From CBDHDJ01 sp965261645 (GTDB lineage: Bacteria > Pseudomonadota > Alphaproteobacteria > SHVV01): a stretch of 64,000 bases of DNA. Shown piece by piece: positions 42,132 to 51,048 of this stretch. Position 1 is the stretch's first letter, and each line of letters begins with the position of its first letter. The position numbers and the translations under genes were made by a program. A model generated the notes under the pieces. The model was not told the DNA's origin. It worked only from the letters and a program-made list of their open reading frames with translations, and did no database searches. Location of the stretch: the NCBI GenBank assembly GCA_965261645.1, contig CBDHDJ010000004.1, positions 1,178,001 through 1,242,000 on the forward strand, in the 5' to 3' direction.

Positions 42132-44047
42132 GAGCGCCAGGCTAACTGGCGGAAAGTAGCCGGTGTGAGTCCGGCGGGAAGAAGGAGTAACCAACCACTT
42201 CCACCCCGAGTCATGGGCCGGCATTCGCGAGGATGCAGGTTAAGCGTTGACAGGGGCGCGTATGGGCGAGGGCGATTGAGCTACGAAAAGTCTGAGAATC
42301 AGGGTGCCGAGGCTTTCCAGTATGTCGAAGGCAACACCGCTTCCACCGCCATGGTAAGGGGGAAGTGGACCCTGCGGAGTCGAAGAACCCAACCGCACGT
42401 ACGTAGGCTTTCACGCCGGGACCTGGGAGGTCTCCATGTCATCCCGCGGTCGTAGCGGGATCGCAAAGGAAAGGAGGAATCCGTAACCGATGACGAACGG
42501 CATGGAGAAGTCAGACTCGGGAGTAGTAGCGATGAAGTCGGCGAACAAAGGGAGGCCTGTTCCGGCGGAGCCGATGGAGCGAAGGACCGAGCCCAAGGGG
42601 AATCTGGAAAGCCAAAGCATGCGCCGGACGCAGAACCGGGAAAGCGTGTCACAAGCGGCCGACCGGATACGGCAGTTTGTACAACGGGAGCCACGGGAGC
42701 GTCTGACGGCGCTTCTCCACCACGTTACGGTCGATGCGCTGCGCTGGGCGTTCTTCGCGTTGAAGAAGGACGCGGCGGCAGGTGCGGATGGCATGACGTG
42801 GGGGATGTACGAGGGAGGGTTGGAAGGCCGGTTGGCCGCCCTGCACGACCGCGTGCACTCGGGAGCGTACCGGGCGACGCCATCACGGCGGGTGAACATC
42901 CCGAAGCCGGATGGCGGCACACGACCGCTCGGCGTCGCGGCCATAGAGGACAAGATTGTCCAGAAGGCGGTGGCGGAGATTATCCTGACGCCAATTTACG
43001 AGGCGGAGTTCCTGGGGTTTAGCTATGGGTTCCGGCCCGGGTGTGGGGCGCACGACGCGCTTGATGCGCTCGCGGTCGGGATTGAACGGCGTAAGATCAA
43101 CTGGATAGCTGACGCAGATATCCGCGGATTTTTCGACCATGTCTCGCGGGACTGGCTGGTCCGGTTCCTCGAACATCGCATCGGAGACAAGCGGGTCATC
43201 AGGCTGATATCCAAGTGGTTGCACGTCGGCGTCATGGAAAATGGCGAGTGGCGGGACAACATGCGGGGGACTCCCCAGGGTTCGGTGATTTCGCCGATCC
43301 TGGCCAACATCTACCTACATTACGTTCTCGATCTCTGGTTCCAGAAGAAGTGGCGCAGCCACGAGGTCAAAGGCGACACAATCATCGTGCGGTACGCCGA
43401 TGATTTCGTGGTGGGTTTCCAGCACAAGCAAGACGCGGAGCGATTTCTGCGTGACCTGAAGGAGCGGCTTGGACGTTTTGAACTGGAACTGAACCCTGAC
43501 AAGACCCGGCTCATCGAGTTCGGGCGGTTCGCAACTGAGAACCGTCAGCGGCGAGGGTTGGGCAAACCGGAGACGCTCGACTTTCTGGGCTTCACGCACT
43601 ACTGCGCGAAGGACAGGAAGGGGCGGTTCCAGTTGGGGCGCAAGCCGGTCTCGAAGCGGATGGCGCGCACCCTGAAGCGAATAAAGGAGGAGCTTCGCAG
43701 GCGGATGCACGACGGCGTAAACCAGACCGCGCGGTGGCTGGGACAGGTACTTGATGGATGGCTGAACTACTTTGCCGTTCCAACCAGCTACCGATATCTG
43801 GGGCGTTTCGTGCAACGACTGAAAGTACTGTGGCTCAGGACTCTGCGCCGCAGATCGCAGAAGGACCGCTACAGCGGGGACCGTATGGAGCGACTGACAG
43901 CGAAATACTGGCCCACGCTGGAAATCCGACACCCGTGGCCGAGCCAACGATTTGCCGTCAATTGACCTGAGGGAGGAGCCGTGTGCATCAACGTGCCTGC
44001 ACGGATCTGTGCGGGGGGAGCGGGGCAACCCGCTTCCCTACCGCGAT
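42132..44047 (+). mobile_element. Group II intron 1 (sense to tnpC)
   Basis: A 1916-bp intron with 5' end GAGCGCCAGGCTAACTGG and 3' end CCCTACCGCGAT (AY terminus). Both ends are shared with intron 2. A domain-V-like hairpin region (GAGCCGTGTGC ... GCACGGATCTGTGCGG, about 43976-44015) lies between the maturase stop and the 3' end. Precise removal joins TGG to CGG and keeps the tnpC frame. Its orientation would allow splicing from the tnpC transcript. Confidence 0.88.
42490..43965 (+). CDS. ltrA: Group II intron reverse transcriptase/maturase (intron 1)
   Basis: A 491-residue intron-encoded protein. Reverse-transcriptase blocks include KKDAAAGADGMTWGMYEGGL, RRVNIPKPDGGTRPLGVAAI, SYGFRPGCGAHDALDAL, RGTPQGSVISPILANIYLHY and the catalytic TIIVRYADDFVVGFQ. 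A maturase X domain follows (KPETLDFLGFTHYCAK, TARWLGQVLDGWLNYFAVPT). There is no HNH endonuclease domain; the chain ends at RHPWPSQRFAVN. It promotes splicing and retrohoming. Confidence 0.95.
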   Translation: MTNGMEKSDSGVVAMKSANKGRPVPAEPMERRTEPKGNLESQSMRRTQNRESVSQAADRIRQFVQREPRERLTALLHHVTVDALRWAFFALKKDAAAGADGMTWGMYEGGLEGRLAALHDRVHSGAYRATPSRRVNIPKPDGGTRPLGVAAIEDKIVQKAVAEIILTPIYEAEFLGFSYGFRPGCGAHDALDALAVGIERRKINWIADADIRGFFDHVSRDWLVRFLEHRIGDKRVIRLISKWLHVGVMENGEWRDNMRGTPQGSVISPILANIYLHYVLDLWFQKKWRSHEVKGDTIIVRYADDFVVGFQHKQDAERFLRDLKERLGRFELELNPDKTRLIEFGRFATENRQRRGLGKPETLDFLGFTHYCAKDRKGRFQLGRKPVSKRMARTLKRIKEELRRRMHDGVNQTARWLGQVLDGWLNYFAVPTSYRYLGRFVQRLKVLWLRTLRRRSQKDRYSGDRMERLTAKYWPTLEIRHPWPSQRFAVN

Positions 44048-44126
44048 CGGGTACAGGAGTTCCGCGACAACGGCCGGTCGAGCCGCGCCTGGCTGTGGAC
44101 TTCGGTCAGCAAGGACGCGGTTTACT

Positions 44127-46052
44127 ATCGCGGTAGGGACGCTGGTTGCCCAGCGCCCCCCGCACAGATCCGGACAGGCCCGCTAGGGCATCCGGCTCCT
44201 CCCTTGGGTTCCGCCCCGCATAGCGCTGACGGCAAATCGTTGGTCTGGCCACGGGTGTCGGATTTCCAGCCTGGGCCAATGGGTCTTAGTCAGTGCCGCA
44301 ATATCGGCCCATGTCGTGCGGTCCTTCTGCGACCGTAGGCGTAGCGTGCGCAGCCACAGACGCTTCAGGCGTGTAGCAAAACGGTCGAGGTATCGGTAGC
44401 TGTTCGGGACTGCGTAGTAGTTGAGCCATCCGTAGAGCACCTTCCCCAGCCATCTTGCCGTCGTCTTGGACTTGCAATGCATCCGCCTGCGTAGCGCCTC
44501 CTTAATCCGCTTCAGTGTCCGGCTCATCCGCCTCGCGACCGGTTTACGCCCCAACTGGAATCTCCCTCGTCTGTCCTTCGCGCAGTAGTGCGTGAAGCCC
44601 AGAAAATCGAAGGTCTCCGGTCTTCCCTGCCCTCGTTGCCGACGGTCTTTCACGGCAAACCGCCCGAACTCAATGAGCCGGGTCTTGTCGGGGTGTATGT
44701 CCAGTCCGAACCTTCCGAACCGCTCCTTTACGGCCTTCAGGAAGCGCTCCGCGTCCCGCTTGTGCTGAAAACCCACCACGAAATCATCGGCGTACCGCAC
44801 GATGATTGCGTTGCCTTCGACTTCGTGGCTGCGCCACTTCTTCTGGAACCACAAGTCGAGGACATGGTGCAGGTAGATGTTCGCCAGAATCGGTGAAGCC
44901 ACCGATCCTTGCGGCGTCCCCCGCAGGTTGTCCCGCCACTCTCCAGCCTCCATGACGCCGGCGTTCAACCACTTGATGATGAGCCTGATAACCCGCTTGT
45001 CCCCGATGCGATGCTCAAGAAACCGGACCAGCCAGCTTCTCGACACGTTGTCGAAGAACGCGCGGATGTCACAGTCCACCACCCAATTGATCTTGCGCCG
45101 CTTGATGCCGACCGCGAGGGCATCGAGCGCATCATGCGCTCCCCGCCCGGGCCGGAACCCGTAGCTGAACCCCAGGAACTCCGCCTCGTAAATCGGCGTC
45201 AGGATGATCTCCGCCACTGCCTTCTGGACGATCTTGTCCTCTATGGCCGTGACGCCGAGCGGTCGTGTGCCGCCATCCGGCTTCGGAATGTTCACCCGCC
45301 GTGATGGCGTCGCCCGGTACGCTCCCGAGTGCACGCGGTCGTGCAGGTCGGCCAGACGGCCTTCCAACCCTTCCTCGTACATCCGCCACGTCATGCCGTC
45401 CGCGCCTGCCGCAACGTCCTTCTTCAACGCGAAGAACGCCCAGCCCAGCGCAGCGACCGTGACATGGTGGAGGAGCGCCGTCAGACGCTCCCGTGGCTCC
45501 CGTTGTACAAATTGCCGTATCCGGTCGGCCGCCTGTGTCACGCTTTCCCGACTCTGTGTCCGGCGCGTGCTTTGGCCTTCCAGATTCCCCTTGGGCTCGG
45601 TCCTTGGCTCCATCGGCTCCGCCGGAACTGCCGTCCCTTTGTTCGCCGACTTCACGGCTACTATGACCGAGTCTGACTTCTCCATGCCGTTCATCTTCGG
45701 TTACGGATTCCTCCTTTCCTTAGCGATCCCGCCACGACAGCGGGATGGCATGGAGACCTCCCAGGTCCCGGTGCAGTGCGTACGTACGTGCATGGGTTCT
45801 TAGACACCGCGGGATTCTGTCCCCCCTCGCCATATCGGTGGGCCAGATGCTGCCTTCGGCCTATGAAAAAGCCTCGGCATCCCGGATGAGTCTCTTTCGG
45901 TGCTCAATAGCCCTGCCCGCACGCGCCCCTGTCAACGCTTAACCCCCAACCTCGCGGATGGCGGCCCATGACTCGGGGTGGAAGTGATGGCTTGTCTTCT
46001 CCTTCCCACCGGACTTTCACCGGCTGCACTGGCACCAGTTAGCCTGGCGCTC
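44127..46052 (-). mobile_element. Group II intron 2 (antisense to tnpC)
   Basis: A 1926-bp intron on the minus strand, closely related to intron 1, with the same terminal sequences (GAGCGCCAGGCTAACTGG ... CCCTACCGCGAT). It lies only 79 bp beyond intron 1. Removing it restores GTTTACTTCCATATC (VYFHI) in tnpC. Because it faces the other way, it cannot be spliced from the tnpC mRNA. Confidence 0.88.
44183..45694 (-). CDS. ltrA: Group II intron reverse transcriptase/maturase (intron 2)
   Basis: A 503-residue close paralogue of the intron 1 protein, with catalytic AIIVRYADDFVVGFQHKRDA and the same block order. Differences are spread throughout (VVDCDIRAFFDNVSRSWLVR for IADADIRGFFDHVSRDWLVR). No endonuclease domain is present. 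The C-terminus is slightly longer (RFAVSAMRGGTQGRSRMP). Confidence 0.95.
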   Translation of the reverse strand: MNGMEKSDSVIVAVKSANKGTAVPAEPMEPRTEPKGNLEGQSTRRTQSRESVTQAADRIRQFVQREPRERLTALLHHVTVAALGWAFFALKKDVAAGADGMTWRMYEEGLEGRLADLHDRVHSGAYRATPSRRVNIPKPDGGTRPLGVTAIEDKIVQKAVAEIILTPIYEAEFLGFSYGFRPGRGAHDALDALAVGIKRRKINWVVDCDIRAFFDNVSRSWLVRFLEHRIGDKRVIRLIIKWLNAGVMEAGEWRDNLRGTPQGSVASPILANIYLHHVLDLWFQKKWRSHEVEGNAIIVRYADDFVVGFQHKRDAERFLKAVKERFGRFGLDIHPDKTRLIEFGRFAVKDRRQRGQGRPETFDFLGFTHYCAKDRRGRFQLGRKPVARRMSRTLKRIKEALRRRMHCKSKTTARWLGKVLYGWLNYYAVPNSYRYLDRFATRLKRLWLRTLRLRSQKDRTTWADIAALTKTHWPRLEIRHPWPDQRFAVSAMRGGTQGRSRMP

Positions 46053-46797
46053 TCCATATCGACCCTTCGCGCAGCGCCGAGGCGGCGCTCGAGCTGTTCG
46101 GCGAAGCCCTCCTCGACACGGTTATCGTCTGCGACCGCTACAGTGCTTACAAGCGGCTCGCTCGCCTTCGCGAGGGGCTGGTGACCCTTGCGTTCTGCTG
46201 GAGCCATCAACGGCGCGACTTTATCGAGTGCGCGGCCGGCCAGGTGAGCCTGACGCAATGGTGCCAGGGATGGGTCGAGCAGATCGCGGTGCTCTACCGC
46301 CTGAACGAGGCGCGTCTGGAGCATTACGACCCCGGCCTTGAGCGCCAGACGCCAGCGTTCGATGCGGCGCAGGGCAGGCTGAAGGAGGCGCTCGACGGCC
46401 TGTTCGCGGAGGCCGAACAGGAGCCCGCCGGCCTGCCCGACCAAGCGCGCGAGGGCAAGGCGCTGCGCTCGCTGGTGAATCATCGCGAGGGGCTGTGCGT
46501 CTTCGTCGACCGGCCCCAGGTGCCGCTGGATAACAATCTCGCAGAAAGGGTGCTCAGAGGGCCGGTGATCGGAAGACGGCTGTCATTCGGCTACGACAGC
46601 GAGATCGGCGCCCGGTTCACGGCCGTGATGTACTCGGTCGTCGGCACGCTCGCCTTGAACGGCATAGACGTCCTGCGCTGGCTGGAAGCGTGGCTGGAAG
46701 CATGCGCGAAGAACGCCGGGCGTGCGCCGGACGACCTGTCGCCGTGGCTGCCATGGTCGATGAGCGAGGAGCGCAGGCGCGCCTTCATGGCGGCAGC

Positions 46798-47679
46798 ATG
46801 ACCGGCCGGGTCGAGTGCCGCTATTACGGCCGCGACTTCACCGCCGGGGAAATAGCGCTGCTGCGCGCGCTGATCGCTGTCGATCCGCAGCCGACCCGCG
46901 CCGGACTGTCGCGAGAGTTCTGCCGGCGCATCGGCTGGTTCAAGCCCGACGGCGGGCTCAAGGACATGATGGCCAGGGTCACCATGCTGGCCATGCACCG
47001 CGACGGCCTCATCGTCCTGCCACCGCCCAGGGGCCGGCAGCACCGGCCAAAGCCCGTCGTTTTCGGGCCGGACACCGAGCCGCCGCTGCTTCCGGCCCCG
47101 ACAACCCTCGACGAGGTTCGCCCGATCGACCTGCGCCCCGTCGTCCGCGAGACCCGCGAGGGCAGGCTGTGGAACGAGTTCGTCGCCCGTTACCACTATC
47201 TCGGCTACAAGACCCTCGTCGGCGCCCAGATGCGCTACGCCGTCCACGACCGAAACGGCTGGCCCATCGCCATGCTCGGCTTCTCAACCGCCGCATGGAA
47301 GCTCGCTCCGCGCGACAACTTCATCGGCTGGACGCCACGATCGCGCGAGAAGAACCTCCCGCTCGTCGTCGACAATCCGAGGTTCCTGATCCTGCCCTGG
47401 ATCACCATCCCCAACCTGGGCTCGCACATCCTCGCCCTCATCCGCCGGCGCCTGCCCCTGGACTGGGCCGAGCGCTACAACACAACGCCCGTGCTCATCG
47501 AGACCTTCGTCGAGACGCCCCGCTACACCGGCGCCGTCTACAGGGCCTCCGGCTGGCTCCATGTTGGCGCCACCCAGGGACGCGGGCGCTATGATCGGGA
47601 CAAGTTGTACGACAAACCCCGCAAGGACATCTGGCTCCGACCCCTGCGAAAAGACTGGAAACGCGCCCTCAATCGCTAG
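46798..47679 (+). CDS. druA: DruA-family (DUF4338) protein encoded by the IS66-like transposon
   Basis: A 293-residue protein whose ATG overlaps the tnpC stop (ATGA). Conserved blocks are VECRYYGRDFTAGEIALL, EFCRRIGWFKPDGGLKDMMA, FVARYHYLGYKTLVGAQMRY, STAAWKLAPRDNFIGW, NPRFLILPWITIPNLGSHIL, VLIETFVETPRYTGAVYRAS and WLHVGATQGRGRYDRDKLYD. DruA is the first component of Druantia anti-phage systems, but its chemistry is not established. Here it is inside transposon ends and coupled to the transposase, so a role in transposition or transposon fitness is an inference. It appears intact. Confidence 0.82.
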   Translation: MTGRVECRYYGRDFTAGEIALLRALIAVDPQPTRAGLSREFCRRIGWFKPDGGLKDMMARVTMLAMHRDGLIVLPPPRGRQHRPKPVVFGPDTEPPLLPAPTTLDEVRPIDLRPVVRETREGRLWNEFVARYHYLGYKTLVGAQMRYAVHDRNGWPIAMLGFSTAAWKLAPRDNFIGWTPRSREKNLPLVVDNPRFLILPWITIPNLGSHILALIRRRLPLDWAERYNTTPVLIETFVETPRYTGAVYRASGWLHVGATQGRGRYDRDKLYDKPRKDIWLRPLRKDWKRALNR

Positions 47680-47695
47680 AATTTGCGGGATCGGA

Positions 47696-48800
47696 CTTTC
47701 CTATCCGGTTAACGCCGATGACCGCTACATGTAGGGTGCCGCCACTCTCCCGAGTAAAGCTCGGCATAGGTTGGAGCAGAGGTGTCGCCCGCGATGCCGA
47801 GCAATGAGCGGAAGGCGTTGAACGGGTAGAACCGCCTGTTGAAGCGGAAGGTGAACTCGTTGAGGTAGGCTTGTAGGTGCTGGTGGCTAACGCCGTGGTG
47901 GATACCGATCAGCCACGTCTTCAGGTTGGCGAAAACCAGATGGATGATCGGCAGGTATTGCTCGGCAACCTCTGGATCACCACACTCGGCAACAGCGAAG
48001 TGCTCATAGCCGCGCTTACCGAGGCCAGCATAGCCGCTCCAATCGTCAGTAACGATCAGCGATCCCGGCGCGACGGTGCTCTCGACGAACCCACAGAGCG
48101 ACTCGGCGCTACGGTCGAGCACGACGGCGAGCCGAACGCGTCCGGCATAGCGTCCGTCTTTCCGGTTGTCGAGCTTGGTGCCCGGCTTTCGATGACGCAC
48201 CTCGATGGCACAGGAGACGGGAACCTTGTGGTGAACACCACGGCCTTCCCCACGCGTTCGCCCGCCAACCCAGGTTTCGTCCACCTCAACATGGTTCTTG
48301 GGCTGTCCACCGATCCTGTCTTGGTTGGGCCGCACCATGCCCGAGCGGAGCTTGTGGAGAATTTGAAAGGCCGTCTCGTAGCGCGAAAGACCAAGTTGCC
48401 GCTGAAACTGCACGGCGGACATGCCGGGCGTCTGACTGGCGACCAGATAAGCGGCCCAGAACCAGACGTTCAGCGGAGTGTGGCTACGCTCCATCACTGT
48501 TCCCACCGTCAGCCCGGTGTTCTGGCGGCACTTGCGGCAGCGCAGGACGCCAGGGCGGTTTTCAAAGTGGAACGGCTCTCCCGCCGTGCCGCAGTGCGGG
48601 CAGGCAAAGCCGTCTCCCCAGCGGGCTTTCTCCAAGTAGGCGGCGCAGGCCGCATCATCGGGGAAAAGTCGCTGGAACTCGGGTAGCGAATGCGGGAATG
48701 GGAGATCGGCGCGGTCGAGAACATCCATGGCGCGCTCCCCTATATCCGGTTTGCGCCCATTCTAGCCCTAGTGGGTGTAGGTGTAAACCGGATAGGCAAG
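47696..48800 (-). mobile_element. IS1595-family element
   Basis: About 1105 bp with imperfect inverted ends CTTTCCTATCCGGTT and AACCGGATAGGCAAG. Flanking 8-mers GGATCGGA and GTATCGGA agree at 7 of 8 positions, consistent with the family's 8-bp duplication. It sits between druA and the right terminal repeat of the IS66-like transposon, so it inserted after that transposon formed. Confidence 0.85.
47709..48728 (-). CDS. IS1595-family (ISXO2-like) transposase
   Basis: A 339-residue transposase. The N-terminal zinc ribbon is FACPHCGTAGEPFHF with RCRKCRQNTGLTVG. The DDE-type core is HVEVDETWVGGRTRGEG, SLIVTDDWSGYAGL, then LKTWLIGIHHGVSHQHLQAY with LNEFTFRFNRRFYP holding the last acidic residue. 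The gene fills the element and looks complete. Confidence 0.92.
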   Translation of the reverse strand: MDVLDRADLPFPHSLPEFQRLFPDDAACAAYLEKARWGDGFACPHCGTAGEPFHFENRPGVLRCRKCRQNTGLTVGTVMERSHTPLNVWFWAAYLVASQTPGMSAVQFQRQLGLSRYETAFQILHKLRSGMVRPNQDRIGGQPKNHVEVDETWVGGRTRGEGRGVHHKVPVSCAIEVRHRKPGTKLDNRKDGRYAGRVRLAVVLDRSAESLCGFVESTVAPGSLIVTDDWSGYAGLGKRGYEHFAVAECGDPEVAEQYLPIIHLVFANLKTWLIGIHHGVSHQHLQAYLNEFTFRFNRRFYPFNAFRSLLGIAGDTSAPTYAELYSGEWRHPTCSGHRR

Positions 48801-48816
48801 GTATCGGATAAGCTCA

Positions 48817-48839
48817 TCACGGGCTGACGGAACATTTAC
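48817..48839. repeat. Right 23-bp terminal inverted repeat of the IS66-like transposon
   Basis: The exact reverse complement of 40653-40675, ending CGGAACATTTAC. Before IS1595 inserted, it would have lain about 30 bp after the druA stop. That places druA inside the mobile unit as its last gene. Confidence 0.88.
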
Positions 48840-49219
48840 TTGTTATCTTCAGTCGCCACAGCTTATCTCCAACTTCCTCATCTACCCGTCAGCGCGACGG
48901 GGTTGCAAAACCGGCACCCGGGCCCAACGCGGACCAAGGCTTGATTGGCGTTCGTTCCGAGAGCGAAAAACCATGATAATTGAAGACTATAGTGATCCGA
49001 ACCCCGTATTTTTGTCTCCCATATATGGTTGGACGCAGCGCGCCGTTCAATGATTCGTGAACGACCTTGAACGGAATCGGGGGATTCGGCGCATCGTTCC
49101 CGCCAAACAATACTAAACACCTGAAAACACATGGCCTATTGAAATAATATTATGTTGCGTAAATGCCACAAGCGCCGCCTGATTGACGCGCCCGGCACCG
49201 CCTGCTTCGGCAAATGACC
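48840..49219. other. Gap without a recognisable gene
   Basis: About 380 bp between the transposon end and the thioredoxin-like gene. It is less GC-rich than its surroundings (for example AAATAATATTATG near 49143). I see no family match on either strand. It probably includes the island edge. Confidence 0.4.
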
Positions 49220-49627
49220 TCACAGCCCCTGAGCGAAGAGATTTCGGATCGCGCCCGGGTCCACCTGACCGATCGAGCGGCCTTTCTCGTTATGTCCTTT
49301 GAAAACGAGGAGCGTGCTTTGGAAGCGCACTCGATGCTCGTTAAGAAAGCCCTTGTCCTCGTCGAAATTGACGCGAAAGGCGACGCAGCCGGCGAACGCT
49401 GCGTCGTCGATCAAGCTGGCGAGGGCCGGTTGATGGGCCCGGCAGGTCGGGCACCAATTGGCGTCTACGGCGACCATGACCGTTTTTCCCGCGGCTTGAG
49501 CGGCGGTGAACGCGGTCGCATCATAAGCGTGCCACTCGCCCGCTTGGGCCGGCGCCGCAACGAGGAGCGCGAGGACCAAAAGGAATGGCGCCAAGCGCGC
49601 CCCGACGGGCCGTCGTAATAACGTCAT
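49220..49627 (-). CDS. Exported thioredoxin-fold protein
   Basis: A 135-residue protein. Its signal peptide (LAPFLLVLALLVAAPAQAG) is followed by a thioredoxin domain with redox motif NWCPTCRAHQPALASL and a cis-Pro-region strand FQSTLLVFKG. The start at ATG 49627 is supported by AAGGGGA upstream. It resembles the C-terminal domain of DsbD or stand-alone periplasmic thioredoxin-like proteins that reduce disulfides. There is no transmembrane partner next to it. Confidence 0.78.
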   Translation of the reverse strand: MTLLRRPVGARLAPFLLVLALLVAAPAQAGEWHAYDATAFTAAQAAGKTVMVAVDANWCPTCRAHQPALASLIDDAAFAGCVAFRVNFDEDKGFLNEHRVRFQSTLLVFKGHNEKGRSIGQVDPGAIRNLFAQGL

Positions 49628-49994
49628 GGCGCGTCCCCTTGCTTGGTGAATCATTTGGGGCCTGATGAACTGGCCCCAAGGGCCAGACTTGGACATTTGA
49701 GCACTCCCATTCAGCGGGTAGCAAGGGGCAGTTTGGCTCATCGTGCCGCTGCCCGAACATGATCCACACTCCGCTGGTTGCCAGCATTCTCGCGCCGCGC
49801 CTCAATGCGGCTCGATCCTGGAAGCACTGAGCGCCAATAGCCGCGGCGGATCAGATACGGGCGTGCGCTCACCGGCTATCGTGGAACCCGTCGAGGCGCG
49901 AGTGGCGCAAACACGGATAATCGGGCAAGGTGTGGTTCATTATTGCAACGCCATCATCCTCAAGCGCAGCGAATTGCCTCAACAACCGGACATA

Positions 49995-50936
49995 GTGCCC
50001 GATTCAGCGAGCCTCGCCGGGCGGACATCGCTCGCCATACCGACCCTGCTGATACTGGTCGGCGGGGTCGCCTATGGCAGCGTGTTCGCCGCCAACAAGA
50101 TCGTCATCGAGGCGGGCGTTCCGTTCATCGCCTATACGTTCTGGCAGTCCTTACTGGCCGCTCTGATCCTGCTGATATTGACGGGAATTCTGAAGGCACC
50201 GCCGAAATTCGCATCCTCTCATGTGCGCCAGTACGTCGTGACCGCTTTTCTCGCCATCGTCGTGCCCGTTTTCATGCTGTCGTTCACCGCGGGCAAGCTG
50301 CCTGCCGGGGTCATCACACTCGTGTTTTCGCTGACGCCAGCGTTGACTTATCTCGCCGCCTTCTTGCTACGACTTGAACGTTTCCGCTGGCTGAGCATCG
50401 GCGGCATCGTCTTTGGCTTGGCCGGCGTGCTGTTGATCGTGCTCCCAAAAGAGAGCCTGCCCAACCCCGAGATGGCAGGCTGGTTGCTCGCCGCGCTCAT
50501 CATTCCTGTGGCATTGGCGGGCACCAACATCTTCATCGCGACGACGCGACCGGTGGAAGCGGCCTCGGCGACGCTAGCCTGCGGCCTGTTCATCTGCGCG
50601 GCGATCATCACCTTTCCCATCATGCTTATCGAAGGCGGATTTTATGGCTTCTGGCAGGCGCCACCCGGTGCGCTTTGGGGTATCGCGTGGGCTGGCGCCG
50701 TGCAGGCGCTCACGCTCTATTGCGTGTTCGAGATTATCCACCGCGCCGGACCGGTGTTCGTCTCGCAAATGGCTTACCTGACCGTCGTCGCAGGCTTTCT
50801 CTGGGCGCTGGCGCTGTTCGACGAAAATCTGAGCCTGTGGATCTGGGCCGCGCTCGGGGTGATGATCCTTGGGCTCGGCGCGGCGCACGCCGGCAAGGCG
50901 CAGGCCATGCGTGAGACCGCCGAGATGACGGACTAG
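49995..50936 (+). CDS. DMT-superfamily (EamA) transporter
   Basis: About 313 residues with ten predicted membrane segments in two EamA repeats: LAIPTLLILVGGVAYGSVFA opens the first, and WLLAALIIPVALAGTNIFIA opens the second. The last helix is LSLWIWAALGVMILGLGAAH. I chose GTG 49995, since the 84 codons upstream in the same frame are polar and unlike a transporter. EamA proteins export metabolites or amino acids; the substrate is unknown here. Confidence 0.82.
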   Translation: MPDSASLAGRTSLAIPTLLILVGGVAYGSVFAANKIVIEAGVPFIAYTFWQSLLAALILLILTGILKAPPKFASSHVRQYVVTAFLAIVVPVFMLSFTAGKLPAGVITLVFSLTPALTYLAAFLLRLERFRWLSIGGIVFGLAGVLLIVLPKESLPNPEMAGWLLAALIIPVALAGTNIFIATTRPVEAASATLACGLFICAAIITFPIMLIEGGFYGFWQAPPGALWGIAWAGAVQALTLYCVFEIIHRAGPVFVSQMAYLTVVAGFLWALALFDENLSLWIWAALGVMILGLGAAHAGKAQAMRETAEMTD

Positions 50937-51048
50937 CCGCGGGTGGAGACATCGTCGCCCTCGTCCACGCCCACTCACCTGTAGCGGTGTTTCAACATGA
51001 TTTTGATTTGACGCAATCCGGTTCGTGACCAAGCGAGGGAGGTCCATC

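Larger units (their letters stand above)
40766..46801 (+). pseudogene. tnpC: IS66 TnpC transposase with long coiled coil, split by two group II introns
   Basis: Exons are 40766-42131, 44048-44126 and 46053-46801. Residues 1 to about 330 form an Arg/Glu-rich coiled coil (RAEAAEARCEELRWAEVESR, LRKEVTRLNRELARLGKRLA). Around 41763-41787 the frame shifts once, and the IS66 zinc-finger/DDE region follows (VEIEVKAYKRVIRRPRWRRA, ACGCASSPIEVPAPPAPRLF). The first Asp is in RHADETGW, right before intron 1. Joining the exons reads GWRVQEFRDNGRSSRAWLW, then KDAVYFHIDPSRSAEAAL, the second Asp in VIVCDRYSAY and Glu in NNLAERVLRG. Intron 2 is antisense and the coiled coil is out of frame, so the gene is dead. 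Confidence 0.88.
40653..48839 (+). mobile_element. IS66/ISBst12-like transposon carrying a DruA-family gene
   Basis: An 8187-bp unit bounded by 23-bp perfect inverted repeats that begin GTAAATGTTCC. The GTAA tip is the IS66-family signature. It carries a coiled-coil-bearing tnpC and, overlapping its stop, a druA-like gene. No tnpA or tnpB is present, as in the ISBst12 subgroup. Two group II introns (1916 and 1926 bp) and an IS1595 element (1105 bp plus an 8-bp duplication) are nested inside; without them the element would be about 3.2 kb. The flanks (CAGACTTT and TTGTTATC) show no 8-bp duplication. Confidence 0.82.

Noticed and set aside
40766..42145. Coiled-coil frame read as a stand-alone structural or SMC-like protein
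   Set aside because: One frame change later it continues into an unmistakable IS66 TnpC domain. The coiled coil is most simply its N-terminal part.
43952..44338. Plus-strand frame spanning the segment between the two introns as an independent gene
   Set aside because: It is the 79-bp tnpC exon (EFRDNGRSSRAWLWTSVSKD) plus intron sequence on both sides.
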